NCBI GenBank assembly: GCA_038233555.1
Contig: JBBSLT010000001.1
Span: forward strand, 1 to 55,409
From: JADDRA01 sp038233555
GTDB lineage: Bacteria > Actinomycetota > Acidimicrobiia > Acidimicrobiales > CADCSY01
Direction of reading: 5' to 3'
Length of the DNA: 55,409 bases
Shown here: piece by piece, positions 33,269 to 40,792 of the stretch
How positions within the stretch are numbered: position 1 is the stretch's first letter
Layout: the number at the start of each line of letters is the position of its first letter
Notes under the pieces: generated by a model
Told to the model about the DNA's origin: nothing
The model's input: only the letters and a program-made list of their open reading frames with translations
Database searches by the model: none
Made by a program: the position numbers and the translations under genes

Positions 33269-35206
33269 CTACGCTTGGACCGGAGCCTCGCTGACCGCCT
33301 CGCCCGAGGCCAGGACCAGCCCGTCGGCGCAGTGGGCCTCGACCCGGCCGCCCTCGAACTGCTGGTGATAGAGGCTGGCGTAGAGGCCACCGCGGGCCAC
33401 CAGCTCCTCGTGGCTGCCCTGCTCGACGATGCGTCCGCGGTCGACGGCAAAGATGACGTCGGCCGCTCGGATGGTCGACAGGCGATGGGCCACGGCGATG
33501 GTCGTGCGCCCCCGCATGAGGGGCTCCAGGGCCGCCTGCACCAGTCGTTCACTGGTGGTGTCGAGCGCAGACGTCGCCTCGTCGAGGATGAGGACGCGGG
33601 GATCGTGAAGGATCACCCGGGCGATGGCGATGCGCTGCTTCTCACCGCCTGACAGGCGGTACCCTCGCTCGCCCACCCTGGTGTCGAGACCGTCGGGGAA
33701 CTGCTCGATGCGCTCCCAGATGTGGGCGGACCGGGCCGCGGCCTCGAGCTCCTCGTCGGTGGCGTCGGGCTTGCCGTAGCGCAGGTTGTCGCGCACGCTG
33801 GCGTGGAACAGGTAGCTCTCCTGGGTGACCATGCCCACGACGCCGGCCAGGGAGTCGGTCCGCAGGCGGCGGACGTCGATGCCGTCGATCTCCACGCCAC
33901 CACCCGTGACGTCGTAGAGCCGGGGCAGGAGCGAGGAGATGGTGCTCTTGCCCGCCCCGCTCGGACCCACCAGGGCGGCGAGCTGGCCGGGAAGCACCTC
34001 GAAGTCGACGTCGTCGAGGGCCCACGTCCGGCCGGGAGCAGCCTCGGCGTCGGCCGCCACATCGTCGGCTGGCAGTGCGGCTACGGCTACGGCTACGGCT
34101 ACGACCGTCTGACCCTCGTCGTAGCGGAAGCTGACGTGACGGAAGCGAACGTGGCCCCTCGCCTCTTGAGGCTCGATGCTCACGGCGTCGGGCGCCTCGG
34201 TGATGTCCTGGCGCAGATCTAGGTAGCCGAAGATGCGATCGAACAGGGCCAGGGAGGAGCGCAGCTCCACCGACACCTCGAGCAGCCGGCTGAAGGGAAA
34301 GAACAGCCGGGTCTGCAGGGTGGTGAAGGCCACGATGGTGCCGGCCGAGATCGAGGCGTTGCCCCGGGCGATCACCAACCCGGCCACGAGATACACCAAG
34401 GCCGGCGTGGCCGACAAGAAGGTGAAGATCACGGTGAAGAAGGACTGGCTGATCATCTGTTGGCGGACTGACAGGTCGGCCAGGCGCTGGTTGTGCCGGC
34501 CGAAGCGAGCGGCTTCCTCCTTGCTGCGACCGAAGAGCTTGGCCAGGAGGATGCCCGAGACCGACAGCGTCTCTTGGGTTACGGCGCTGACGTCGGCCAT
34601 CGTCTCTTGGGCTTCGGCGGTGACGCGGCGCCGGCGCTCTCCCACCAGCTTGGAGACCCAGCCGAACACGGGCATGGTGAGCAGCGTCAGGAGCGTCAAT
34701 GGCCACGACAGCACGGCCATGGCCACCAGGGCGCTGGCCATGATGACGACGTTGGACAAGACGTCGGACAGCGTCGAGGTCACCACCGTCTGGACGCCAC
34801 CCACGTCGTTGGTAAGGCGAGACTGAATCTCACCGGTCCGGGTGTCGGTGAAGAACCGCAGCGACAGGTGCTGGAGGTGCTCGAACAGCCGCTCACGCAG
34901 ATCACGCATGACCCGTTGGCCGACGATGTTGGCCCGCCACGACTGGACCAGACCCACCGCGCCGCCGATCACCGGCAGGGTCACCATCACGGCGACGAGC
35001 CACCACAACCGGTCGAGGTTCGGCCCGCCGCTGCCGGGCGGGAACAGGGCGGTGTCGAACACCACCTTGATGAGCAGGGGGTTGACCACGCCGACGATGG
35101 CTCCCACAAAGACGAGGGCGACGATGGCGCCCACCTCCCGTCGGTAGGGCCCGAAGAGGTGGACGATGCGCCGGATGGTGGTGGTCGGCGGTGATGTGGT
35201 GGTCAC
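33269..35206 (-). CDS. ABC exporter (fused permease and ATPase)
   Basis: A 645-residue half-transporter, probably a dimeric multidrug or lipid exporter. Residues 20-310 hold six membrane helices (first FGPYRREVGAIVALVFVGAIVGVV); the ATPase carries Walker A GPSGAGKST, the Q-loop VTQESYLF, signature LSGGEKQRIAIAR and Walker B VLILDEATSALD. Between the first ATPase strand (FRHVSFRYDEGQ) and WALDDVDFEV is a 35-residue insert beginning with VAVAVAVA, encoded by a hexanucleotide repeat. GTG 35206 has TACGCT 6 nt upstream; a longer frame to 35560 lies over vapC. Confidence 0.92.
   Translation of the reverse strand: MTTTSPPTTTIRRIVHLFGPYRREVGAIVALVFVGAIVGVVNPLLIKVVFDTALFPPGSGGPNLDRLWWLVAVMVTLPVIGGAVGLVQSWRANIVGQRVMRDLRERLFEHLQHLSLRFFTDTRTGEIQSRLTNDVGGVQTVVTSTLSDVLSNVVIMASALVAMAVLSWPLTLLTLLTMPVFGWVSKLVGERRRRVTAEAQETMADVSAVTQETLSVSGILLAKLFGRSKEEAARFGRHNQRLADLSVRQQMISQSFFTVIFTFLSATPALVYLVAGLVIARGNASISAGTIVAFTTLQTRLFFPFSRLLEVSVELRSSLALFDRIFGYLDLRQDITEAPDAVSIEPQEARGHVRFRHVSFRYDEGQTVVAVAVAVAALPADDVAADAEAAPGRTWALDDVDFEVLPGQLAALVGPSGAGKSTISSLLPRLYDVTGGGVEIDGIDVRRLRTDSLAGVVGMVTQESYLFHASVRDNLRYGKPDATDEELEAAARSAHIWERIEQFPDGLDTRVGERGYRLSGGEKQRIAIARVILHDPRVLILDEATSALDTTSERLVQAALEPLMRGRTTIAVAHRLSTIRAADVIFAVDRGRIVEQGSHEELVARGGLYASLYHQQFEGGRVEAHCADGLVLASGEAVSEAPVQA
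34079..34102. repeat. Hexanucleotide tandem repeat (GGCTAC x4)
   Basis: Four exact GGCTAC units inside the ABC exporter gene encode a Val-Ala repeat at about residues 369-376. Copy-number changes would keep the frame. Confidence 0.85.
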
Positions 35207-35212
35207 GGCCTC

Positions 35213-35218
35213 AGCGTA
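35213..35218 (-). promoter_or_regulatory. -10 element (TACGCT) of the ABC exporter
   Basis: TACGCT on the minus strand ends 6 nt before GTG 35206 and decides the start. Confidence 0.5.
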
Positions 35219-35240
35219 CGAACACCCGACACGACCGCCG

Positions 35241-35633
35241 CTACTCTCCCACCGGCCAGTGCTCCACCACGATCTCCTGCATCGGGAAGTGGCGGGGGTT
35301 GCCGGTCGCCAGCGTGGCCCCTCGGGTAGATGCGGTGGCCGCGACCAAGCAATCCGCCTGGGAGAGGGTGACCCCTCGGCCGGCGTACTCTCGACGCCAG
35401 GCGCCGGCTTGCCAACCCTCGGCGCGGCCCATCGAAGCGATCTCCAAACCGAGGAACAGCGACGCGGCGTCCTCAGCCTCACTCGGCTTGAGCCCTCGGA
35501 CCACCTCCTCGACGTTGACCGCCGTGGTGATCGGGGTGTCGCCGACTCGTTCGAGGCCATCCACCCGGTCCACCACCGGCCTGCCCCGGAGGTAGTCGAT
35601 CAGGACCGTCGAGTCGAGGAGGACGAAGGCCAC
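35241..35633 (-). CDS. vapC: PIN-domain toxin (VapC family)
   Basis: A 130-residue PIN protein: LLDSTVLIDYLRGRP near the start, TTAVNVEEVVRGL, then LSQADCLVAATASTRGATLATGNPRHFPM, which hold the acidic site residues and the usual late Asn. I chose GTG 35633, beginning VAFVLLDST; the frame is open to 35723 but that part lies in the antitoxin gene. It starts 13 bp after the antitoxin stop. Confidence 0.88.
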   Translation of the reverse strand: MAFVLLDSTVLIDYLRGRPVVDRVDGLERVGDTPITTAVNVEEVVRGLKPSEAEDAASLFLGLEIASMGRAEGWQAGAWRREYAGRGVTLSQADCLVAATASTRGATLATGNPRHFPMQEIVVEHWPVGE

Positions 35634-35646
35634 GGTCCTGCCTTCC

Positions 35647-35886
35647 CTACCCCTTGAAGCGGGGATCGGAGAAGCGCTGGGCATGGACCCAGGCCGCGGG
35701 ATCATCGTCCCATTCGTGCCCATGGGACGCGATGACGCCGCGAGATCGGCGAATGAGCTCCCAACGACGGCGTCGCTCGAGCGCTCCCTTCACGGCCTCC
35801 CGTACGAACTGGCTGCGCTGGCGAGGCCCGGTCAGCCGGTCGACCTCGGCGATCAACTCGTCGTCGATCTCTATGTGCAGTCGCAT
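35647..35886 (-). CDS. vapB: Antitoxin, small VapB-type
   Basis: A 79-residue antitoxin: LHIEIDDELIAEVDRLTGPRQRSQFVREAVKGALERR is a ribbon-helix-helix-like N-terminus, and the C-terminal part with EWDDDPAAWVHAQRF is the toxin-binding half. ATG 35886 is chosen since TATTCT lies 6 nt upstream. It is divergent from the HAD gene (80 bp between starts). Confidence 0.85.
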   Translation of the reverse strand: MRLHIEIDDELIAEVDRLTGPRQRSQFVREAVKGALERRRRWELIRRSRGVIASHGHEWDDDPAAWVHAQRFSDPRFKG

Positions 35887-35892
35887 GTGTAG

Positions 35893-35898
35893 AGAATA
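35893..35898 (-). promoter_or_regulatory. -10 element (TATTCT) of a vapBC pair
   Basis: TATTCT on the minus strand ends 6 nt before ATG 35886. Unlike the other vapBC promoters no long palindrome surrounds it. Confidence 0.5.
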
Positions 35899-35952
35899 GC
35901 ACCAAGGGGGTCGACCGGAGACGGTGGGGGCAATCTCGGCACGCAGCGTCGC

Positions 35953-35958
35953 TAGGGT
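35953..35958 (+). promoter_or_regulatory. -10 element (TAGGGT) of the HAD gene
   Basis: TAGGGT ends 7 nt before ATG 35966 and selects it over the earlier in-frame start at 35924. Confidence 0.5.
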
Positions 35959-35965
35959 CCAGGGC

Positions 35966-36664
35966 ATGCAGGCCGTGATCTTCGACGTGGACGGGACCCT
36001 GGTCGACAGCGAGAAGGACGGGCACCGGGTGGCGTCCAACCTGGCCTTTGAGGAGTTCGGCCTCCCCTACCGCTGGGACGTCGGGCCCTACGGAAATCTC
36101 CTAGAGACCACGGGAGGCCAGCAGCGGCTGCACCGCTACCTCGAGGGCGAGGGGATGGGCCAGAGCGAGCGTGACGAGCTCGTGCCCCGCCTTCATGCCC
36201 GCAAGACCGAGCTCTTTCGGGAGTTGGTGGCGGCCGGGAGGGTGGCCCCCCGCCCCGGCGTGGAGGCGCTGCTCGACGACATCGAGCGGGCAGGGGTGCG
36301 TCTGGCCGTGGCCACCACCGGTTCGCGAGCCTGGGTGGAGCCCCTCCTGCAGCGGCTCTTCGGCCTAGACCGCTTCTTTCCGGTCATCACCGGCGACGAG
36401 GCACCGGTGCGCAAGCCCGACCCGAGCGCCTACCTCCAAGCGCTCGATGGCCTGGGCCTGGCCCCGTCCGATGTGGTGGTCGTGGAGGACTCGGCCAACG
36501 GGCTGGTGGCGGCGCGAGCCGCCGGCCTGGCGTGCGTGGTGGTGGTCAACGACTACACCGCCGACCACCCCCTCGACGGCGCTGCCCTGGTCGTCGACAC
36601 CTTCGAGGGCCTCGACCTGGCCACTCTGGAGCACGCGTTGTCGACTGCCGACACCGATGTATGA
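35966..36664 (+). CDS. HAD-superfamily hydrolase, CbbY/phosphoglucomutase-like
   Basis: A 232-residue phosphatase or phosphomutase. Motif I is VIFDVDGTLVDSE at residues 4-16 with nucleophile Asp8 and acid Asp10; motif II is AVATTGSRAWV, motif III includes the Lys in VRKPDPSAYLQAL, and motif IV VVVEDSANGLVAARAAG. The helical cap of about 70 residues after motif I is the subclass I type. The substrate cannot be told. The last codons overlap the operator of the next toxin-antitoxin pair. Confidence 0.92.
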   Translation: MQAVIFDVDGTLVDSEKDGHRVASNLAFEEFGLPYRWDVGPYGNLLETTGGQQRLHRYLEGEGMGQSERDELVPRLHARKTELFRELVAAGRVAPRPGVEALLDDIERAGVRLAVATTGSRAWVEPLLQRLFGLDRFFPVITGDEAPVRKPDPSAYLQALDGLGLAPSDVVVVEDSANGLVAARAAGLACVVVVNDYTADHPLDGAALVVDTFEGLDLATLEHALSTADTDV

Positions 36665-36674
36665 TTCGTACATC
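36656..36674. promoter_or_regulatory. Operator-like palindrome before a toxin-antitoxin pair
   Basis: GATGTA-TGATTCG-TACATC ends right before the antitoxin ATG at 36675 and contains TATGAT (36659-36664), a possible -10. It begins inside the last codons of the HAD gene. Confidence 0.6.
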
Positions 36675-36956
36675 ATGCGCAGGACGCAGATCTACCTGGA
36701 TGAAAAGCAGCATCAGCGTCTGACCGAGCGAGCGCACCAGACCGGCCAGTCGATGTCAGCGTTGATCCGTAAGGCCATCGACCGGGATCTCGACGGCGAC
36801 AGCGACGAGGGCGCCAAGCTGCAGCGGTTCCGGGAGGCGGTGCGCGCCGCCGCCGGCTGCGCGCCCTACCTGGAGGACGGCGCCACCTACGTCGCCAAGC
36901 TGCGGGAGGTGGGGCGTCAGCGGGCAGAGGAGCTCGAGCGACGGTGGCGGGGATGA
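36675..36956 (+). CDS. vapB: Antitoxin, ribbon-helix-helix type
   Basis: A 93-residue antitoxin: RRTQIYLDEKQHQRLTERAHQTGQSMSALIRKAIDRDL is a clear ribbon-helix-helix (CopG-like) domain, followed by a helical toxin-binding tail ending RQRAEELERRWRG. ATG 36675 directly follows the palindrome. The stop overlaps the toxin ATG (ATGA). Confidence 0.9.
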   Translation: MRRTQIYLDEKQHQRLTERAHQTGQSMSALIRKAIDRDLDGDSDEGAKLQRFREAVRAAAGCAPYLEDGATYVAKLREVGRQRAEELERRWRG

Positions 36957-37324
36957 GCGTGGTCCTCGATTCGACCGTGCTCGTGGACCTGCTGCGCGGC
37001 CTGCCGGCAGCGACGCAGTACTTGGAGTCCCTTCACGACGCACCTACCTGTTCCGAGGTCAGCCGCATCGAGATCATCCGAGGTCTGCGCAGCCACGAGC
37101 GCAGCACGACCTTCCGGCTCTTCGACGACCTCTCCTGGGTTGCGGTCGACGATGTGATCTCGAGGCGCGCCGGGGAACTGGGCCGGGCCCATCGCCGGAG
37201 CCACGGACTGATCGATGTCGCCGATTTGGCCATCGCCGCCACCGCCCAACTCCTCGGCCTGCCGCTGGCCACCGCCAACATCCGCCACTTTCCCATGTTC
37301 GAGGGCCTGGCCCCGCCCTACTGA
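36953..37324 (+). CDS. vapC: PIN-domain toxin (VapC family)
   Basis: A 123-residue PIN ribonuclease: SVVLDSTVLVDLLRGLP at the start, SEVSRIEIIRGLR in the middle, and LIDVADLAIAATAQLLGLPLATANIRHFPMF near the end carry the acidic residues. It resembles the PIN protein at 35241 in several blocks (LDSTVLxDxLRG, RHFPM), so the two may be diverged relatives within 1.7 kb. It is coupled to its antitoxin by ATGA. Confidence 0.92.
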   Translation: MSVVLDSTVLVDLLRGLPAATQYLESLHDAPTCSEVSRIEIIRGLRSHERSTTFRLFDDLSWVAVDDVISRRAGELGRAHRRSHGLIDVADLAIAATAQLLGLPLATANIRHFPMFEGLAPPY

Positions 37325-37339
37325 GGTCGTCGGCGGTTC

Positions 37340-37345
37340 TATCCT
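37340..37345 (+). promoter_or_regulatory. -10 element (TATCCT) of a Cys-rich protein gene
   Basis: TATCCT ends 7 nt before ATG 37353, in the short gap after the PIN toxin. Confidence 0.5.
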
Positions 37346-37352
37346 CGGCGGA

Positions 37353-38075
37353 ATGGAAGATCGCCACGAGTGGCTCTCGTTCGAAGACCCCGAGGAAGAC
37401 CGCACCTGGCTGTTCGACCTCACCTTCCTGCTCAGTCGCTGGACGTGCATCTACGGCCGGGGCTGTCCGGGAATCGACAGCCGCCCCGACATCGGCTGCT
37501 GCTCCCACGGTGCCTACTTCAGCGACGAGATCGACCGGACCACCGTGGAGGCGGCCGTGGCCACCCTCACCCCCGACCAGTGGCAGTACGCCGGGGTTGC
37601 CCGGCGTAAGGGCTTCCTGGCCCGGGCTGCAGGCGGGGGCTGGAAGACCCGAGTGCACGAGGGCGGCTGCATCATGTTGAACCGGGGCGGGTTCCCCGCC
37701 GGCGCCGGCTGTGCCCTGCACCAGGCCGCGCTAGCCCGCGGCCTTCGGCCCATGGACCTCAAGCCCGAGGTGTGCTGGCAGGTTCCCCTGCGCCGGGTGG
37801 ACAGCGTCGACGAGGTCGGCCACGTCACCTCCACCGTGCGGGAGTGGAAGCGTCGCGACTGGGACGAGGGCGGCCAAGAGTTCCACTGGTGGTGCATCGA
37901 GGAGGAGGCAGCGTTCGTGGGTGACGATACGGTGTTAGCCACCATGGCCGACGAGCTGGGGGCCCTGGTAGGGCCGGTCGCCCACGACCTCCTACTGGCG
38001 GCTCTGGCCGAGCGTGACGCCACCGTCACGATCCTGGCTCACCCGACCCTGCGGAGCTCGGTCGCATCTGCATGA
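37353..38075 (+). CDS. Cys-rich conserved protein of unknown function
   Basis: A 240-residue soluble protein that I cannot assign. The N-terminal block has Cys32, Cys38, Cys49 and Cys50 (TCIYGRGC, then IGCCSHGAYF), and further Cys occur in EGGCIML, GAGCALHQAAL, EVCWQVPL and HWWCIEEE, with many Trp and His. This spread suggests bound metal or an iron-sulfur cluster, as in Cys-rich YkgJ/DUF3109-type proteins, but the match is only by pattern. Many actinobacteria carry proteins opening like EDRTWLFDLTFLLSRWTC. The stop overlaps the ATG of the serine hydrolase, so the two probably act together. Confidence 0.75.
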   Translation: MEDRHEWLSFEDPEEDRTWLFDLTFLLSRWTCIYGRGCPGIDSRPDIGCCSHGAYFSDEIDRTTVEAAVATLTPDQWQYAGVARRKGFLARAAGGGWKTRVHEGGCIMLNRGGFPAGAGCALHQAALARGLRPMDLKPEVCWQVPLRRVDSVDEVGHVTSTVREWKRRDWDEGGQEFHWWCIEEEAAFVGDDTVLATMADELGALVGPVAHDLLLAALAERDATVTILAHPTLRSSVASA

Positions 38076-39214
38076 CCGCCGTCGACACGACCACGATCGA
38101 CGACGTCATCGCCCTCATCGAGCGCCAGGGCGAGGAAGGCCTGCACCCCGGCGCCCAGCTCTACGTCAGCGTCGGCGGGGAGGTGGTCTGCGACGTCGCC
38201 GTGGGCGAGGCCCGTCCCGGCCAGGCCCTGCGCCCCGACCACCTCATGTTGTGGTACTCCTCCACCAAGCCCCTGACGGCCGTGGCCTTGGCTCAGCTCC
38301 TGGAGCGTGGTGCCCTCGGTCTCGACAACCTGATCAGCCGGTATGTCAGCGGCTGGGGGGCAGGCAAGGAGGGCTGCACCATCCGCCACGTCCTCACCCA
38401 CATGGGAGGCTTCGCCAGCGCCGAGACATTCGACGCCGACCTCTCCTGGGACGAGGCCATAGCCCGCATCGCCGCCCACCGGGCCACCTACGAGCCGGGT
38501 ACATGGGCCAGCTACCACGCCACCTCGGGTTGGAAGATCTTGGGCGAGGTCATCCGGGTGATCGACGGTCGCCCCATCGACGTCTACCTGGCCGAAGAGG
38601 TGTTGGCGCCGGCGGGCATGGCCGACACCTGGCTCGGCATCCCCCCCACCGACCAGGATCGCCTCGGCGAGCGCTTGGCGCCGGTGCATTGGAGCGGCCA
38701 CATGATGCCGGTGATGCAAGACGGCGCTCTGTCCATGGCGCCGTACCACATCGAGGACATCCACGATCAACCCTGGCACCGGGCCAAGGTGGAGCCCGGA
38801 GCCGGCGGGCGAGGTCCGGCCGGCGACCTGGGCCGGTTCTACGAGGCCCTGCTACTCGACGATGCCAGCCGTCTCTTCCGCCGGCCCGAGACGGTCAACC
38901 TGCTCACCGCCTGTCACCGCACCGGTGTCCTCGACCGGATCTTCCTGTCGAGCCCGCCCTGGGGCCTCGGGGTCCAGATCGCCGGCAGCATGAGCGGCTC
39001 CATCGGCTACCGGGCCTTTGGTCACAGCGGCATGGCCTCCAGCCGGGGGCTGTGCGACCCGGTCGAGGGCCTGGTCATGGTCTTTGTATGCAATGGCCTG
39101 GCCGGCCCCATCGACAACGAGCGGCGCATGACCGAGGTCACCAATGCCGTCTACGCCGCCACCTGCCCCGAGCCCAAGGGCCCCAGAGTGTCCCCGGCGG
39201 TCACCCTCAGCTGA
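38072..39214 (+). CDS. Serine hydrolase, class C beta-lactamase/esterase family
   Basis: A 380-residue enzyme of the penicillin-binding-protein fold. SxxK is Ser63-Lys66 in WYSSTKPLTA and the general-base Tyr148 lies in SYHATSG, where family enzymes have YxN or YxA-like sequence; the late HSGMASS stands in place of a KTG motif, as in EstB-type esterases. There is no signal peptide, so it is likely a cytoplasmic esterase or amide hydrolase rather than a beta-lactamase. The ATG overlaps the stop of the Cys-rich gene. Confidence 0.88.
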   Translation: MTAVDTTTIDDVIALIERQGEEGLHPGAQLYVSVGGEVVCDVAVGEARPGQALRPDHLMLWYSSTKPLTAVALAQLLERGALGLDNLISRYVSGWGAGKEGCTIRHVLTHMGGFASAETFDADLSWDEAIARIAAHRATYEPGTWASYHATSGWKILGEVIRVIDGRPIDVYLAEEVLAPAGMADTWLGIPPTDQDRLGERLAPVHWSGHMMPVMQDGALSMAPYHIEDIHDQPWHRAKVEPGAGGRGPAGDLGRFYEALLLDDASRLFRRPETVNLLTACHRTGVLDRIFLSSPPWGLGVQIAGSMSGSIGYRAFGHSGMASSRGLCDPVEGLVMVFVCNGLAGPIDNERRMTEVTNAVYAATCPEPKGPRVSPAVTLS

Positions 39215-39224
39215 CCCCTCTTCT

Positions 39225-39275
39225 CGTTCTTTGTCGCGTCCCGCTCACCCTCTGTGCAAAATGCGACAAAGAACG
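39225..39275. repeat. Inverted repeat (13-bp arms, 25-nt loop) between convergent genes
   Basis: CGTTCTTTGTCGC and GCGACAAAGAACG are exact reverse complements around a 25-nt loop. It can act as a bidirectional terminator for the serine hydrolase and the lipoprotein gene. Twelve bases of the right arm (CGACAAAGAACG) recur in the palindrome inside fbiC. Confidence 0.8.
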
Positions 39276-39290
39276 CCGGTGGGGAAGGAG

Positions 39291-40472
39291 CTAGCGGCGG
39301 AAGGCCTGGAGGTGGGGCCAGAGGTTGGGGGCGGTGGTGCGCCAGTCGTAGAGGGAGCCTCCGATGGCGCCCCGTTGCGAGGCGGCGGCCACCATGGCAT
39401 CCACGTCGCCGGGGCTGGTCTCGTCGGCGATCCCCCCCACCGTGTGGATCACGGCGTCGGCTCCGACGTGGGCCCGCAGGCGGTCGATGTTCTCAGCGGT
39501 GTAGCGTCCGCCGTCCCGGTAGCCCGACCCCGCCGTGCGGAAGCTCTGGTAGGCCATGGGCACCCACACGTCGTAGAACGGGTCCAGCTCCTCCCACGGG
39601 AAGCCGGGCCAGAAGCTGGTGTTGATCACCTCCATGACCACCGGCGGGAAGACGATGGCACCTAGCGCCGTCCCGGGAAGCGCCGAGCGCAGCGAGCGGC
39701 TGAGATCGACCAGGCGCCGGTTGCGCTCAACCGTGTCGGCCAGGTCTCGTGACTCGATGTCGACGGCCACGGCATCGACATCGAGCGAGGCCGCCGCCAC
39801 CAGGCGCCGGAGGTCGTCGGCGGGGTCGACGAAGGTGGGCAGGTACCAGGCCACCACGGCCATGTCGCGGGCCCGTGCTCGGGCGATCAGCGGCTCCAGG
39901 CGCTCAGGCTCGAGGATGGCGGCGGCCACGTTGAAGCGCGACGTCTGCACGTACAGCGTCTGCACCCCGACCTCGGCCATGCGGTCGATGTCGGCCACCT
40001 CGACCAGGGCCCCGTTGCCGCCGAAGGTCCGGCTCCAGTCGTAGACGTCGATCCAGGTGCCGAGCCCGGCATAGACACCGACGCCAGCGGGGAGAGGCCG
40101 AGGCGGGGCCACGGCTACGGGTACCGGCGCTGCGGTGGTCGTGGGCCTCGGGACCGTGGGGGGCGTGGTGGCGCGAGGGCTCGCGACAGGACTAAGGGTG
40201 GCGGCCGCGGGAGCGGCCGGCGTCGTCGTAGGTGCGGGCGCATCGGCCGGGAGGGCGACGTCGACGGCACCGTCCACGACGGCACCGTCCACGACGGCGT
40301 CGGCAGCGTCGTCGGCCTGCTCGCCGTCGAGCAGCGAGACGAAAGCCGGCTTCGCCACCCGGGCCAAAGCCGTCTGGGATCCGTCGTCTCCGGGAGCGCC
40401 GCAGCCGGCCAGGCCCGAGGCCACCACCAAGACGACGACCAGGCCACCCATCTTCTGCCACGGCGATCGCAC
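39291..40472 (-). CDS. Lipoprotein with glycosidase-like TIM-barrel domain
   Basis: A 393-residue exported protein. After a short basic start a hydrophobic helix ends in the lipobox LAGC with Cys24, so it is probably anchored to the outer face of the membrane. A Val/Ala/Asp then Pro/Thr-rich linker (about 25-115, with repeats such as AVVDGAVVDGAV) leads to a domain resembling putative glycoside hydrolases of the DUF4015/GHL kind: VGVYAGLGTWIDVYDW, VAVDIESRD, AMAYQSF-like VPMAYQSF and GSLYDWRTT. GTG 40472 has TAGGCT 7 nt upstream. Confidence 0.8.
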   Translation of the reverse strand: MRSPWQKMGGLVVVLVVASGLAGCGAPGDDGSQTALARVAKPAFVSLLDGEQADDAADAVVDGAVVDGAVDVALPADAPAPTTTPAAPAAATLSPVASPRATTPPTVPRPTTTAAPVPVAVAPPRPLPAGVGVYAGLGTWIDVYDWSRTFGGNGALVEVADIDRMAEVGVQTLYVQTSRFNVAAAILEPERLEPLIARARARDMAVVAWYLPTFVDPADDLRRLVAAASLDVDAVAVDIESRDLADTVERNRRLVDLSRSLRSALPGTALGAIVFPPVVMEVINTSFWPGFPWEELDPFYDVWVPMAYQSFRTAGSGYRDGGRYTAENIDRLRAHVGADAVIHTVGGIADETSPGDVDAMVAAASQRGAIGGSLYDWRTTAPNLWPHLQAFRR

Positions 40473-40479
40473 GGTCCGT

Positions 40480-40485
40480 AGCCTA
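40480..40485 (-). promoter_or_regulatory. -10 element (TAGGCT) of the lipoprotein gene
   Basis: TAGGCT on the minus strand ends 7 nt before GTG 40472 and picks that start over ATG 40502, which lies beyond the hexamer. Confidence 0.5.
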
Positions 40486-40508
40486 GGAGGTTCGCCAGGC
40501 ATGTCGAC

Positions 40509-40709
40509 CTATGCGGTGTCGGCGGCCTCGTCGTCAGCGTCGTCCTCGTCGTGCAGGCACCACGAAGCGTGCTCAGCTTCGGGCTTGGCCCCGCATTCCG
40601 GGCACGGCTCTACCTCGACGAACCCGACGTCGCCCAGGCGAAGCTCGCTCGTAGCGTGCTTCACCGCCCGAGCCTCTTCATAGCGCCGATGGCGGCCCTT
40701 CTTCACCAC
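40509..40709 (-). CDS. Small zinc-ribbon-like protein
   Basis: A 66-residue protein with a basic start (KKGRHRRYEEARAVKH), a probable metal site CPECGAKPEAEHASWC and a highly acidic end. AGGAGG at 40715-40720, 5 nt before the GTG, is a good ribosome site. The role is unknown; nucleic-acid binding is plausible from the basic head and Cys pattern. It lies just upstream of the lipoprotein gene on the same strand. Confidence 0.7.
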   Translation of the reverse strand: MVKKGRHRRYEEARAVKHATSELRLGDVGFVEVEPCPECGAKPEAEHASWCLHDEDDADDEAADTA

Positions 40710-40779
40710 GAAAGCCTCCTCGGAACGGCCAGCCCAGTGAGTTTATCGGCTGACCTGGGTGACCAAAAGGATCAACCAA

Positions 40780-40785
40780 TATCGT
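40780..40785 (+). promoter_or_regulatory. -10 element (TATCGT) of the alpha-glucosidase gene
   Basis: TATCGT ends 7 nt before ATG 40793, in the 83-bp divergent gap. Confidence 0.5.
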
Positions 40786-40792
40786 CGTAAGC

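Noticed and set aside
40255..40310. Tandem repeat in the lipoprotein linker as a regulatory repeat
   Set aside because: The two near-identical 15-bp units encode a Val-Val-Asp-Gly-Ala linker; low-complexity linkers of exported proteins commonly look like this.
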